Of a stretch of 64,000 nucleotides of DNA, positions 7,917-16,460 are shown piece by piece (position 1 is the stretch's first letter; every line of letters starts with the position of its first letter). A program made the translations under genes and the position numbers. Origin of the DNA: Natrinema pellirubrum DSM 15624. GTDB lineage: Archaea > Halobacteriota > Halobacteria > Halobacteriales > Natrialbaceae. The stretch spans positions 310,001-374,000 of the forward strand of contig NC_019962.1 of the NCBI RefSeq assembly GCF_000230735.2, written 5' to 3'. A model generated the notes under the pieces. That model searched no databases. It saw only the letters and a program-made list of their open reading frames with translations, and was not told where the DNA came from.

Positions 7917-9911
7917 TCAGACGACGGTACACTCTGCTAAACTAGAACGGATGGTACCTTCGAAGATCCGTCCGTACGGATTTTCGTCCTCGAGGTCGGC
8001 CGGCATCTCATCGAGATATTCGATATCGAGCGTTACGGTCTGTGAACCGGACTCGACGCCGGTGTTTTCCAGATCGGCCGTGACGGTGATGTTCTCCACA
8101 CCGGAGACGTTCGCGTTCGATAGTTCGAAGTTCGTTCCCGGCTTGCCGACGTAGAACGATCCAGGTTCGCTCAAGCCCTCGTCACCGGCCGTGACGTTGT
8201 ACTCGTAGACCGTCCCGGCCTCGAGATCGTGTTCGTCGGGATCGACGGTAAACGAGACCGTCTCTCGCTCGCCGCTCTCGAGCGTCGTTGGTTCGGGTAT
8301 GGTGATTTCAGCGTCCGGAACCGTCAACGTGACATCTCGCGACTGTTCGGTGGCATACGTATTCTCGACGACGGCTTCGACGGTGAACGACTCGTCATCG
8401 GTGACGATCTGATCGTCGCCGACGCCGTTGTCCTCGACGACCGTGAACGCATTTTCTACCTCTCCGGTGGCCCCTCCGACAATGGTCTCCGTTGCAGTGT
8501 CGTCACCGGTCCCAACTTCGAACTCGTTTGGCTCGTATGGCAGTGCAGTTTTGTTGACCGTCCAGGTGACCGTCCCGGTCGCTCCGTAGTCGAGGGTCAA
8601 CTCCTCGCTCGCAGTGACATCGAACTCATCGAAATCGATGGTCACGGTACGGTCGCCCTCCTCGACACCGATGTTCGTGATCTCGGCGCTAATAGTCGCG
8701 TTGTCGCCGTCAGCTGACGTCGTTTCGATGTTGTCGACGGTAAAGTACGACCCTGATTCTCCGAGGTAGAACTCCCCGGGGTCCTCGAGCGTATCGTCGA
8801 TGTCACCGTTCTCATCGAGTGTTTGGAGCGTATACTCGTACGTCTGGCCGGGCGAGAGGTGGTCCTCGTAGTTGTCCGAGTCGATTTTGACTGACCGATC
8901 TTTTTCCTGGTTACCGGGAACAGCCCCACTGCCGCCGCTAGCACCGTTGTTCGAGACGACTGACCCACCATCGATTGCGACGCGCATCGTCGGTGGGGTG
9001 ACTCTGTCGCTTCCGGTGTTGTTCAGCGTCGCCTGGAAGCGTAGATTGTCCCCGAATTCGACCGGTTCCGTGTTTCCGTTCGTGTCTTCAATTCCGTTGT
9101 CGGACTCGATCAGCAGCGATGCACTTTCGACTGGCGTCCTGACGTTCTCGATTTGGACGACGACGGCTTCGGTGGCCGGCTTGTGGGTTACGGACACCTC
9201 GCTGTATTCGTCTGCCCCAACTGCGTCCTCGAGATACGTCGCCCATCCCTCGTGGTACGTACTGTTTTCGATGCTGAACTCGATCGAGGCCGCGTCGCTA
9301 CAGGCCCTGGCGCGACTGTTGATCGTCTCGGTCAGTTCCGTCGATCGGCTGTGGTCCGCTCTCGCAACCGTGCCGCTCGATCCGAAGTCGTCCTCCTCGA
9401 GTTCCATGATCTGGAGCTGCAACGAATCATTGTCGTATCCGATATTGGGCTCCGAGACAGTGCTGACGCCGCGATCGGTTTTCTCCCAGATGCCGCCACC
9501 CTGGTGGGCGATCGTCCGATCATCGAGTTCGAACTCGAGTGCGCGGAGTTCTCCCTCGACGGGGGCACAAGTACGACTCCCGCTCGACGCATTATACCAC
9601 CTGACGGAGATATTCCCGTCATCGGTGATCGTCGGTTCGTTCCCCTGCATCTCATCGATCGGCAGTGGCTGGTCCGATCCCGTCGTCGCGACGGTCGTTA
9701 GCCTGTGATCGATTTCCATTGCGAACTGCTGGGTCTGTTCACTGTTCGCTTCCGATTTGATTGCATCGAGCATCGCCGAACCGGCGACGAAGACGAGCAT
9801 CGCACCCATTATCACGAGTGCGAACAGCAAGACGATTCCAACGAGCGGACTCGCGCCGCGGTCCTTTGAGTCCTCCCGTTGGGAACCGTCCCGGTTTCTT
9901 TCTCCCACCAT
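7917..9911 (-). pseudogene. N-terminal part of the IS-interrupted pilin-like surface protein
   Basis: The frame encodes 664 residues. Residues 1-653 are native and the last 11 (IRSSLAECTVV) come from the IS end. The N-terminus is a class III prepilin signal: basic residues, then DRGASPLVGIVLLFALVIMG, for cleavage by a PibD-type peptidase. About 180 residues of pilin-like sequence with several cysteines follow. After that come at least three beta-sandwich repeats of the CARDB type, each with a pattern like ExxNTGxxxxxxxVTxxxD. The original protein (about 1027 residues) would be a very large pilin-anchored surface protein. The truncated product still has its anchor and several repeats, so a shortened protein might be exported. 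Confidence 0.88.
7954..7963. repeat. target-site duplication, right copy
   Basis: GTACCTTCGA is an exact copy of 6319-6328 and abuts the right end of the IS. Confidence 0.93.
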
Positions 9912-9945
9912 TACTGAATCTCTTACTCAGTTACTACTTTCTCAC

Positions 9946-9955
9946 TATAAAAATA
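9946..9955 (-). promoter_or_regulatory. TATA box of the large pilin-like gene
   Basis: On the minus strand the sequence reads TATTTTTATA. It lies about 35-44 nt upstream of the ATG at 9911, so the transcript would have a leader of about ten nucleotides. It is one of the clearest AT-rich boxes in the window. Confidence 0.65.
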
Positions 9956-10259
9956 CGCATCGTCGTTGAAATATCGTAACCTGGGAGAGAGTTACAAGTA
10001 CATCTTGAGCGATGTCGAACGGCACCAACCGACTGTTGAAGTCCGATGTGAATCGGCTTGGGCGCTTCTCTCAGTAATCTCGAGCAAAGTAGACACTGCT
10101 TGGCGTAAATATACGGTCCCAATATCGATGACGAGCCACGTCACATTTAGGGCTGATTGCGATCGTTCAGGCGATACTTGTGGGCCTCGAGTGTCTGCGA
10201 ACTGCGTTCAGGGGCGTCTTGAACGATCGTATGGCCGGTCTTGTGCCCGCTCTGGATAC
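9956..10259. other. intergenic region between divergent surface genes
   Basis: No supported gene lies between the pilin-like gene on the minus strand and the first TasA-like gene on the plus strand. Short frames on both strands have atypical composition and no start signals. The region presumably carries divergent promoters. Confidence 0.5.
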
Positions 10260-10355
10260 TCAATACAAAGTGGATACGGTTCGTGGGCATGAGTAGGAAC
10301 TGCGTTCCGGCACCCCTCGCGGGGCGGTGCTGGGGCGCGGAACGGAGACCATACC
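10260..10355 (+). promoter_or_regulatory. conserved promoter/leader element of TasA-like gene 1
   Basis: TCAATACAAAGTGG, then ATAC, begins exactly 96 nt before the ATG at 10356. The same 14 bases begin exactly 96 nt before the third paralogue (11701 and 11797). Downstream the leader can form a nested hairpin: CGTTCCG (10303-10309) pairs with CGGAACG (10338-10344), and inside it GCACC (10310-10314) pairs with GGTGC (10326-10330). Equal spacing of the shared motif indicates a common control element. The 14-mer may be the promoter or a regulator site; the sequence does not decide this. Confidence 0.6.
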
Positions 10356-10943
10356 ATGAGAATGAATCGACGCAACGTGTTAGTCGGATTGGGTACGATT
10401 GTCGCTGGCGGTGGCGCTGCACTGGGAACGGGCGCTTTCAGTAGCGTTGAAGCCGAGCGAACAGTAAGTGTTGAGACTGCGGATGACTCGTCTGCGTTTC
10501 TCGCGCTCAGCTCTGCACGTAGCGATGCTGCTTTTGTTAATGAAAGTGATGGTACTGTCCAAATTAATCTTGATGGGACCAGTTCTGCGGATGGTGACGG
10601 TGTCAACCAGAACGCGAAAACCACGCTGGACGAACTCGTCCAAGTAACGAATCAAGGGACACAGACGGTTAACACGCTTACATTCGAATTTAGTGTTGAT
10701 GATACGGATATAAGTCAATCTGCTTCGGATGTCAAAAGTACACTTGGAATTGTCAGCGGTGACGCAACGATTAACGGGGAGGGCGATGATCTTCTGAGCC
10801 AAGGCAGTACGTCTAACAGCCTTGAATCATCTACCTCTATCATGTTCGGCCTTGAGATTGATCTACTTAATTCTAATATCAATAATATTGACGATGGTGC
10901 AGGTATTACTCTCACGATCAAAGCAGAAACAGCGGCGAACTGA
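10356..10943 (+). CDS. Tat-exported TasA/camelysin-like surface protein 1
   Basis: A 195-residue protein with a twin-arginine signal (MNRRNVLVGLGTIVAGGGAA) and a likely processing region at GTGAFSSVEAERTVSVE. The mature part is a beta-rich, Thr/Ser/Asp-rich single domain with no cysteines, of the DUF1102 type. The signal organisation (hydrophobic glycine-rich helix, then GAF-S, then acidic beta-strands) is like bacterial camelysin/TasA fibre subunits processed by SipW-type peptidases. A SipW-like peptidase gene lies 2.8 kb downstream. Translation may begin at 10356 or at the second ATG, 10362. The next paralogue starts 11 nt after its stop codon, so the two form an operon. Confidence 0.75.
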   Translation: MRMNRRNVLVGLGTIVAGGGAALGTGAFSSVEAERTVSVETADDSSAFLALSSARSDAAFVNESDGTVQINLDGTSSADGDGVNQNAKTTLDELVQVTNQGTQTVNTLTFEFSVDDTDISQSASDVKSTLGIVSGDATINGEGDDLLSQGSTSNSLESSTSIMFGLEIDLLNSNINNIDDGAGITLTIKAETAAN

Positions 10944-10954
10944 GGAACATACTA

Positions 10955-11518
10955 ATGAAAAGACGTAGTGTTTTGGTCAGCCTCGGGACGATCGTTGCAG
11001 GTGGGGGTGCCGCGCTCGGAACGGGCGCGTTCAGTAGCGTGGAAGCCGAGCGGACAGTTACCGTCGAAACTGCCGGCGATGCGAACGCATTTCTCGCACT
11101 CACTCCCGCGAGTGGTGCGAGCGATTACGTCGACGACACAGGAGACACCATCGTAATCGATATCAGCGGTAACTCGGAAGGTGCAACTGGTGTCAACCAG
11201 AATTCCCTCACGTCGTTTGACGCACTCGTCACGGTCACGAATCAGGGAACGAACGACGTCGATAGTGTCACGCTCACGATCCAGGGGGACAACGGCGAGG
11301 GCGAACTCCTGACGCCGAACCCGACGAGTTTCGGTGATGGTGATTTCCCCGATAACGGTGATGCGTCCGTGTTAGCGCCCGGTGAGACGGTCTCATTCGG
11401 CCTCGAAATCGAACTTCGCGCGGATCAAATCAACGACACCGTGGCTGCATACGATAACGGCGATATCGACAGCGCCAATTTCGAGCCGACGATTCTGATC
11501 GAAGCGACGACGGCGTGA
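10955..11518 (+). CDS. Tat-exported TasA/camelysin-like surface protein 2
   Basis: A 187-residue paralogue of the protein at 10356. The signal region (MKRRSVLVSLGTIVAGGGAA, then GTGAFSSVEAERTVTVET) is nearly the same, and the motif GVNQNS...VTNQGT is shared at the same place in the mature domain. The mature domain is an all-beta, acidic surface domain. The start is fixed by a GAGG ribosome-binding-like sequence just before the ATG, overlapping the end of gene 1. It presumably forms or caps the same surface structure as its neighbours. Confidence 0.75.
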   Translation: MKRRSVLVSLGTIVAGGGAALGTGAFSSVEAERTVTVETAGDANAFLALTPASGASDYVDDTGDTIVIDISGNSEGATGVNQNSLTSFDALVTVTNQGTNDVDSVTLTIQGDNGEGELLTPNPTSFGDGDFPDNGDASVLAPGETVSFGLEIELRADQINDTVAAYDNGDIDSANFEPTILIEATTA

Positions 11519-11796
11519 CGAACTCGGGAATCGAACGCGACCCTTGTATTCATCGAGCCGTTCGTCGCAGTTCTCTCGACGGTGACGAGAGATACGTTTC
11601 GCCGCCTTGGGGCGGGTATTTCTCACACGACCTCACGCGATATTCGGGTTCAATGACGGCCTGAAGGTGGTATCGCCGACTATTCGACCGTTCTGCTCGA
11701 TCAATACAAAGTGGGTACAGTAATGAGAGGTAGGTAGAAGGTCGGTCGGTACTCCATGCCTTCGGGTACCGGCAGAGACTACATGGTGATCATACA
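11519..11796 (+). promoter_or_regulatory. intergenic region with conserved leader of TasA-like gene 3
   Basis: No gene is seen here. The motif TCAATACAAAGTGG at 11701-11714 matches the one at 10260-10273 and lies at the same 96-nt distance from its start codon. A hairpin with CGGTAC pairing with GTACCG lies in the leader. The third gene therefore seems to have its own promoter under the same control as the first pair. Confidence 0.55.
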
Positions 11797-12396
11797 ATGT
11801 CAATGAACAGACGAAATGTGTTGCTCGGACTCGGAACGATCGTCGCCGGCGGTGGCGCTGCGCTCGGTTCGGGCGCGTTCAGTCAGGCAGAAGCACAGCG
11901 GTCGGTTAGCGTTTCCCTTGAGGGCGACTCGAGCGGGTTACTCCGGCCCACTGTTAACGACGGTGACTACGAAGGAGTCGACAGCAATACCACGACAGAA
12001 AGCGACAATGGGAGCGTCAGCATCACGCAGATCAATTTCGTCGGTATCAACGACGAATCCGTGTTCGCTTTCGATGACGTTCTAACGATTGGCCTCCAAG
12101 ATGAAAGTGGCAACGAAGTCAGTGGGACCTTCGATATCAGTATCTCCACTGATTCTGGTAGTGTCGCAGTCTACAGGGATAGCTTCCCCACTGATGGATC
12201 TCGTGGCGACGTGACGGATGCCGAACTCGGAACAATCTCCGCTAGTGACTCCGGCTCAGCTACAGACGGTTCAAGCGTTTCCGCTGGTATTGCTATCAAC
12301 ACGAATTCAACTAACAGTGATGATCGATTCGATGGTACACTGAATGAGGATAGTACCGCCGATATAACCATCACTGCTCAGCAGCAGGACTCCTGA
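11797..12396 (+). CDS. Tat-exported TasA/camelysin-like surface protein 3
   Basis: A 199-residue paralogue with the Tat signal MSMNRRNVLLGLGTIVAGGG, then GSGAFSQAEAQRSVSV. The mature domain diverges more from the other two. It contains a segment LTIGLQDESGNEVSGTFDIS and a Ser/Thr-rich C-terminus. Like its paralogues it has no cysteine and no C-terminal anchor, so it would be released or assembled outside the membrane. It has its own upstream element identical to that of the first gene. Confidence 0.73.
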   Translation: MSMNRRNVLLGLGTIVAGGGAALGSGAFSQAEAQRSVSVSLEGDSSGLLRPTVNDGDYEGVDSNTTTESDNGSVSITQINFVGINDESVFAFDDVLTIGLQDESGNEVSGTFDISISTDSGSVAVYRDSFPTDGSRGDVTDAELGTISASDSGSATDGSSVSAGIAINTNSTNSDDRFDGTLNEDSTADITITAQQQDS

Positions 12397-12503
12397 TCAA
12401 ACCCCGAATGTAGGCCTCCGAAACCCGACACCGTACCGGTATTCGACCATCGGATGATTCGGACGGGTTGTTCGCTCTACGTATACACTCATAACGGACC
12501 GCA

Positions 12504-13643
12504 ATGCTATCGTCACGAATGCTACTCGTCATGGCCGCCGTCTGCTTTCTGTTTACGCTCGCGATTCCGACGGCGGCACTGACGGTCGGGGAAGACGAGA
12601 CGTCGGACGAGGTCGTCCTCGAGCCGACGAGCAGTTACGCGGAACTCGACGAGTCGAACGAACTGTTCCTCGACTTCGACGGGTTCAACGGGAACACGGC
12701 GTTCGTGACTCGAGACGTGTTCACGATCGCGGTCGGTGAGGATGCCGACGATATCGAGTCAGTCTGGATCGAACACGATGTCGAGGGCGTGGCCTTCTAC
12801 GCGGACGGGAGCGAGATCACTCCGGAATCGCGACTCGAACTGTCCTCGGGCGACTCTCAGACCGTGGATGTTACCGTCGATACCCACGTCGCCAAATCGA
12901 CGACCGAGACGTTCACGGTCGTGGTCGAGTACGAGGGTGACGAAGTCGATGATGACCGTGGCAGCGACTCCTTCATTTACGGCTCGAGCCTATCCGTCTC
13001 GTCGACGACCGTCGAGGCGGGCGAGACGGTGACGGTCAACGCGACCTACCGCAACGACGGCGACGGGTGGGGGACCGAGACGGCCCGGCTGACGGTCGAT
13101 GGGACCGTCGTCGACCGGCGAACGGTCGCCCTCTCGTCGGGCGAGGAACGGACCGTCAGCTTCGAGCGCCGGATGGAGTGGCCCGGCACCTACGAGGTCG
13201 GGATCGAGGGAGTCGGGTACCAGTCCGTGACCGTCGCGGGCCCGCAGGTCGAGGTCTCGAGCGCTACTATCGACGACGCCACGATCACCGCCGGCGAGAC
13301 CGCGGATGTCCGGGCGACGGTCCGAAACCCGTCCGACAGGCGGATCGAGCGTACGCTCGAGCTATCGGTCGACGGGATCGTCGTCGATACCCGCACCGTT
13401 TCGATCCCGGCCAACGGCGAGCGGACGGTCACGTTTCAGCGAGCGTTCGACGAGCCGGGAACCTACGCGATCGCGGTCAGCGGCGTCGACGCGGGGACGG
13501 TGACGGTCGAGGAGCGGGCCGGGTTCGACATCCGGAACCGCGAACTGTCGCCGATGACGACGGCGGCGCTCGCGCCGCCGGCGACGGCCGGATTGCTGTT
13601 CCTGGCGATCGCTGCGAACCGGCGCTGGTCGTTCGTCCGGTAG
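12504..13643 (+). CDS. membrane-anchored surface protein with DUF1102-like and CARDB-like domains
   Basis: A 379-residue protein with a Sec-type signal peptide (MLLVMAAVCFLFTLAIPTAA). An N-terminal domain of about 120 residues resembles the neighbouring TasA-like proteins (FVTRDVFTIAVGEDADDIES). Two CARDB-like beta-sandwich repeats follow at about 160-250 and 250-335 (VSSTTVEAGETVTVNATYRN and VSSATIDDATITAGETADVR). A C-terminal membrane helix near 350-370 ends in basic residues. It would stay in the membrane facing outward. A role as cell-side anchor or chaperone for the fibre-like subunits is an inference from order in the cluster. Confidence 0.72.
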   Translation: MLSSRMLLVMAAVCFLFTLAIPTAALTVGEDETSDEVVLEPTSSYAELDESNELFLDFDGFNGNTAFVTRDVFTIAVGEDADDIESVWIEHDVEGVAFYADGSEITPESRLELSSGDSQTVDVTVDTHVAKSTTETFTVVVEYEGDEVDDDRGSDSFIYGSSLSVSSTTVEAGETVTVNATYRNDGDGWGTETARLTVDGTVVDRRTVALSSGEERTVSFERRMEWPGTYEVGIEGVGYQSVTVAGPQVEVSSATIDDATITAGETADVRATVRNPSDRRIERTLELSVDGIVVDTRTVSIPANGERTVTFQRAFDEPGTYAIAVSGVDAGTVTVEERAGFDIRNRELSPMTTAALAPPATAGLLFLAIAANRRWSFVR

Positions 13644-13754
13644 GTCGCGACCTCGAGCCGCCGCGAGCGCGACTCGACGACTCTCGCGAGTTTTATACTT
13701 CACCGGACATATACTTGGATCGAGGCGTCTGCTACCGATGACCGTCACTCACCG

Positions 13755-14933
13755 ATGACAAACTCGACGCTCGTCACGCGGGGGCTCGGTGCCCTCCTCG
13801 CGCTGGTCGTCATCCTCCTGATAGTCGGCCAGCTGCTGGGCCAGCCGATTCTGCTCGGCTACGTCGCGACCGGCAGTATGGAGCCGGAAATCGACGCTGG
13901 CGACGGCTTCGTCGCCGTGCCAAGCGTCGCCGCCGGCTCGGTCGAGGAGGGGGACGTGGTCGTGTTTCAGGCACGGGATCTCAACGGCGGCGGGCTGACG
14001 ACCCACCGCGTCGTCGACGAGACCGAAGAGGGGTACGTCACGAAAGGGGACGCCAACCCCTTTACCGATCAGGACGGCGGCGAACCCCACGTCACGGAGG
14101 GACAGATCGTCGCCGAAGCCTGGCAAGTCAACGGGAAGGTCGTGACGATCCCGCATTTGGGTACCGCGATCATGGGGTTCCAGAGCGCTGCCCAGGGTGG
14201 CGTCGAGACGGTCACGTCGGTGTTCGGCGTGACGACCGGCTCCTCGAACGGGCTCGGTGCCTTGCTGGTCGGCGTCGGGGTCGCGATGCTCGGGTTCGGA
14301 ACCCTCCTCGAGCGGCTCGGGCCGGGCCGCCGTGAGACGAGCAGGTCCCGCTCGCGGGAGAACGTGATCGCGTTCTGGACGGCGCTGGGCCTCGTCTTGC
14401 TCGTGTTCGTGACCTTCGCGACCGCGGCGATGGTCGTCCCGTCGGGCACTACCGAGTACGGTCTCATTAGTTCCGAGTCGCCCACCGACGATCCACAGAT
14501 CGTCGCGCCCGGCGAAACGTCGGAACTGACCCGGACGGTTGACAACGCCGGCTACCTGCCGATCGTAGTCGCTCACGAGGCCGAAAGCGGCGGAATCGGC
14601 GTCGAGCCGCGGTCGCAGACGATCGGGATCCGTGACAGCGGGGAGGCGACGGTAACGCTGTCGGCACCCGAGCAGACGGGCGAGTACACGCGTCATCTCG
14701 GCGAGTACCGGTATCTTGCCGTGTTGCCACCATCGGTACTGCTCTGGCTCCACGGCCTCCATCCGCTCGCCGCCATCGCGGCGGTCAACGTCGTCATCGT
14801 CGGGATCGCGGTCGCGATCGTACTGCTGCTGTTCGGCAGCGACGATATCCGCGTTCGGTCTGCGGGGAGTCACGTCCCGCTGTCGACCCGTCTCAAGCGT
14901 CGCGCTCGCCGCTGGTTCCGTGATTGGAAATAA
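13755..14933 (+). CDS. SipW-like S26 signal peptidase with extra C-terminal membrane domain
   Basis: A 392-residue membrane protease. The first 130 residues hold an archaeal/ER-type S26 catalytic core: a membrane helix (residues 8-30), the nucleophile S41 in GSMEPEIDAGD, the general-base H84 in TTHRVV replacing the bacterial Lys, and the box KGDANPFTDQD. Such SipW-type enzymes remove signals from exported fibre proteins such as TasA. The protein is about twice the usual length. After the core come two more helices, an outward beta-domain (about 240-315) and a final helix near 320-355 with a basic tail. Its place after the TasA-like genes suggests they are its substrates. Confidence 0.85.
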   Translation: MTNSTLVTRGLGALLALVVILLIVGQLLGQPILLGYVATGSMEPEIDAGDGFVAVPSVAAGSVEEGDVVVFQARDLNGGGLTTHRVVDETEEGYVTKGDANPFTDQDGGEPHVTEGQIVAEAWQVNGKVVTIPHLGTAIMGFQSAAQGGVETVTSVFGVTTGSSNGLGALLVGVGVAMLGFGTLLERLGPGRRETSRSRSRENVIAFWTALGLVLLVFVTFATAAMVVPSGTTEYGLISSESPTDDPQIVAPGETSELTRTVDNAGYLPIVVAHEAESGGIGVEPRSQTIGIRDSGEATVTLSAPEQTGEYTRHLGEYRYLAVLPPSVLLWLHGLHPLAAIAAVNVVIVGIAVAIVLLLFGSDDIRVRSAGSHVPLSTRLKRRARRWFRDWK

Positions 14934-15095
14934 CGTTTCGTTGTTGCAAATACCACGGAAAGGCCACTATCCTTATAGTGGTCTGTTTCTTTCACTTAGT
15001 CATGTATTGTCCCGAAGGCCGACCAGTTCGGCCCCGATCGGCTCGTACGGAGCCGAGTGGTCGACTGGCCGGCCGGGACACCGGGGGACACAGGG

Positions 15096-16280
15096 ATGAC
15101 CGATAACCCGCGTCTCGAGTTGCTGTTGGCCAAGCACGGTCGGACCATCGTGATCGCACTGATCGCGGTCGGCGTGCTGTCGATCGCCGCGACGGGGTGG
15201 GCCGTCGCCAATCCGGAAACGACGACCGCCCCACAGTACACCGAGGAACGCGTGACGACCGACGGGAGTACCAGCGCCGTCGTCACCGAGAGCGGGACGC
15301 TGTGGACGGAGGGGCAGCGACTCTCGGACAGCTCGGTCTACTTGCTGAACGCGACGCCGGAGCTGACGATCGAGGCCGAAACCCGACTACGAAACGAGAC
15401 CGGCGGGGCCCCCGTCGAGTCGGGGGACGTGACACACGAACTGGGACTGCGCTTCCAGGCGACCCGTGACGGCTCGCCGTTCTGGAACGAGACGACGACG
15501 GTGTTGCGCGAGTCGCCGTCGGTCGAGAACGGCGTCGCTACGTCGAACGCGACGATCGACGTCGAATCCTACCGCCGACAACAGCGCCAACTCGAGCGCG
15601 AACTCGGCGGGATCGGATCGGTCGAACTGGCCGTAGTGCTTCGCACCGAGTACGATACCGGAACCCATCAGGGGACGCTCACGACTACCGCCCCGATGAC
15701 GATCACCGACGAAGCCTACTGGCTCGAGGGCGAACTGTCGGAGTCGACGCCACATCGCTACCGCAGCGGGACCGAGCGGACGACCACGTCCCGCAGTCCG
15801 GCGATGATCGGCGGCCTGTCGCTGCTGGGGACCCTGTCGCTCGCCGGCGCGGCACTGGTCGTGCGCCGCTCGCCGGGCGACATCGAGGCCGCCCGCCGGG
15901 CGCTTCACGAACGGCGCTACGCCGAGTGGATCTCGCGGGGATCGATCCCGATGTGGATCGGCGACTACCACGTCTCGCTCGATACGCTCGAGGACGTCGT
16001 CGACGTCGCGATCGACACGAACGAGCGCGTCGTTCACGACACCCAGCGCGGACTGTTCGCGGTGGTCAACGACGGCGTGGTCTACTACTACAGCGACCGC
16101 GGGCTCTGGGAGGAGACCGCGTGGCCGGAGATGGACCTGGAGGCGAGTCCGGCCGTCATCGACGGCGACGGCGACCTTCCCACGCAGGATCTGTCGGAAC
16201 TCGACACGAGCAACGAGTTCGCCGCGCCCGACGACCCAGACGGGTTCGAGGACGACGAAGAGGTCTGGGAACAGCTCTGA
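15096..16280 (+). CDS. DUF5305-type membrane protein of the surface cluster
   Basis: A 394-residue protein with an N-terminal membrane helix (residues about 17-37) and an outward region of about 200 residues rich in beta-strand (YTEERVTTDGSTSAVVTESG). A second helix follows near 245-265, then a cytosolic tail of about 125 residues that ends very acidic. This matches the DUF5305 layout, a family often found beside S26 peptidases in haloarchaea; the family name is from recall. The ATG at 15096 (MTDNPRLELLLAKHG) was preferred over an upstream ATG at 15057 because the extra residues are Gly/Pro-rich. The function is unknown. Confidence 0.72.
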   Translation: MTDNPRLELLLAKHGRTIVIALIAVGVLSIAATGWAVANPETTTAPQYTEERVTTDGSTSAVVTESGTLWTEGQRLSDSSVYLLNATPELTIEAETRLRNETGGAPVESGDVTHELGLRFQATRDGSPFWNETTTVLRESPSVENGVATSNATIDVESYRRQQRQLERELGGIGSVELAVVLRTEYDTGTHQGTLTTTAPMTITDEAYWLEGELSESTPHRYRSGTERTTTSRSPAMIGGLSLLGTLSLAGAALVVRRSPGDIEAARRALHERRYAEWISRGSIPMWIGDYHVSLDTLEDVVDVAIDTNERVVHDTQRGLFAVVNDGVVYYYSDRGLWEETAWPEMDLEASPAVIDGDGDLPTQDLSELDTSNEFAAPDDPDGFEDDEEVWEQL

Positions 16281-16460
16281 GGATCCCGCGGTTTCGTCGT
16301 GACGGTGTCGCTGTTCTTATCGGGCCGTCACATCGAGCCGGCTACCGTTTGCATACGACCGAACGTTTCGGTCCGACACCGATTCTGTATCTGAACCGAA
16401 TCCCTCCCGATTGATCATAAACGAAATCCATATATGACCGTTCTGCAAAATTTGATCCGT

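Larger units (their letters stand above)
6329..7953 (-). mobile_element. ISH8-type IS4-family insertion sequence, 1625 bp, complete
   Basis: The element is bounded by inverted repeats CATCTGTTCTAGTTTAG (left, from 6329) and CATCCGTTCTAGTTTAG (right end read inwards from 7953), with one mismatch in 17 bases. It is flanked by exact 10-bp direct repeats GTACCTTCGA. It carries one intact transposase gene on the minus strand. About 215 bp between the left end and the transposase stop contain two strong hairpins. The insertion splits the large pilin-like gene. The matching target duplication, near-identical ends and intact transposase suggest a recent and possibly still active insertion. Confidence 0.95.

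Noticed and set aside
10241-10444. Possible leader peptide starting at 10289 before the first TasA-like gene
   Set aside because: The frame runs far into the following gene in another phase and its residues are Arg/Cys/Trp-rich, typical of an out-of-frame reading.
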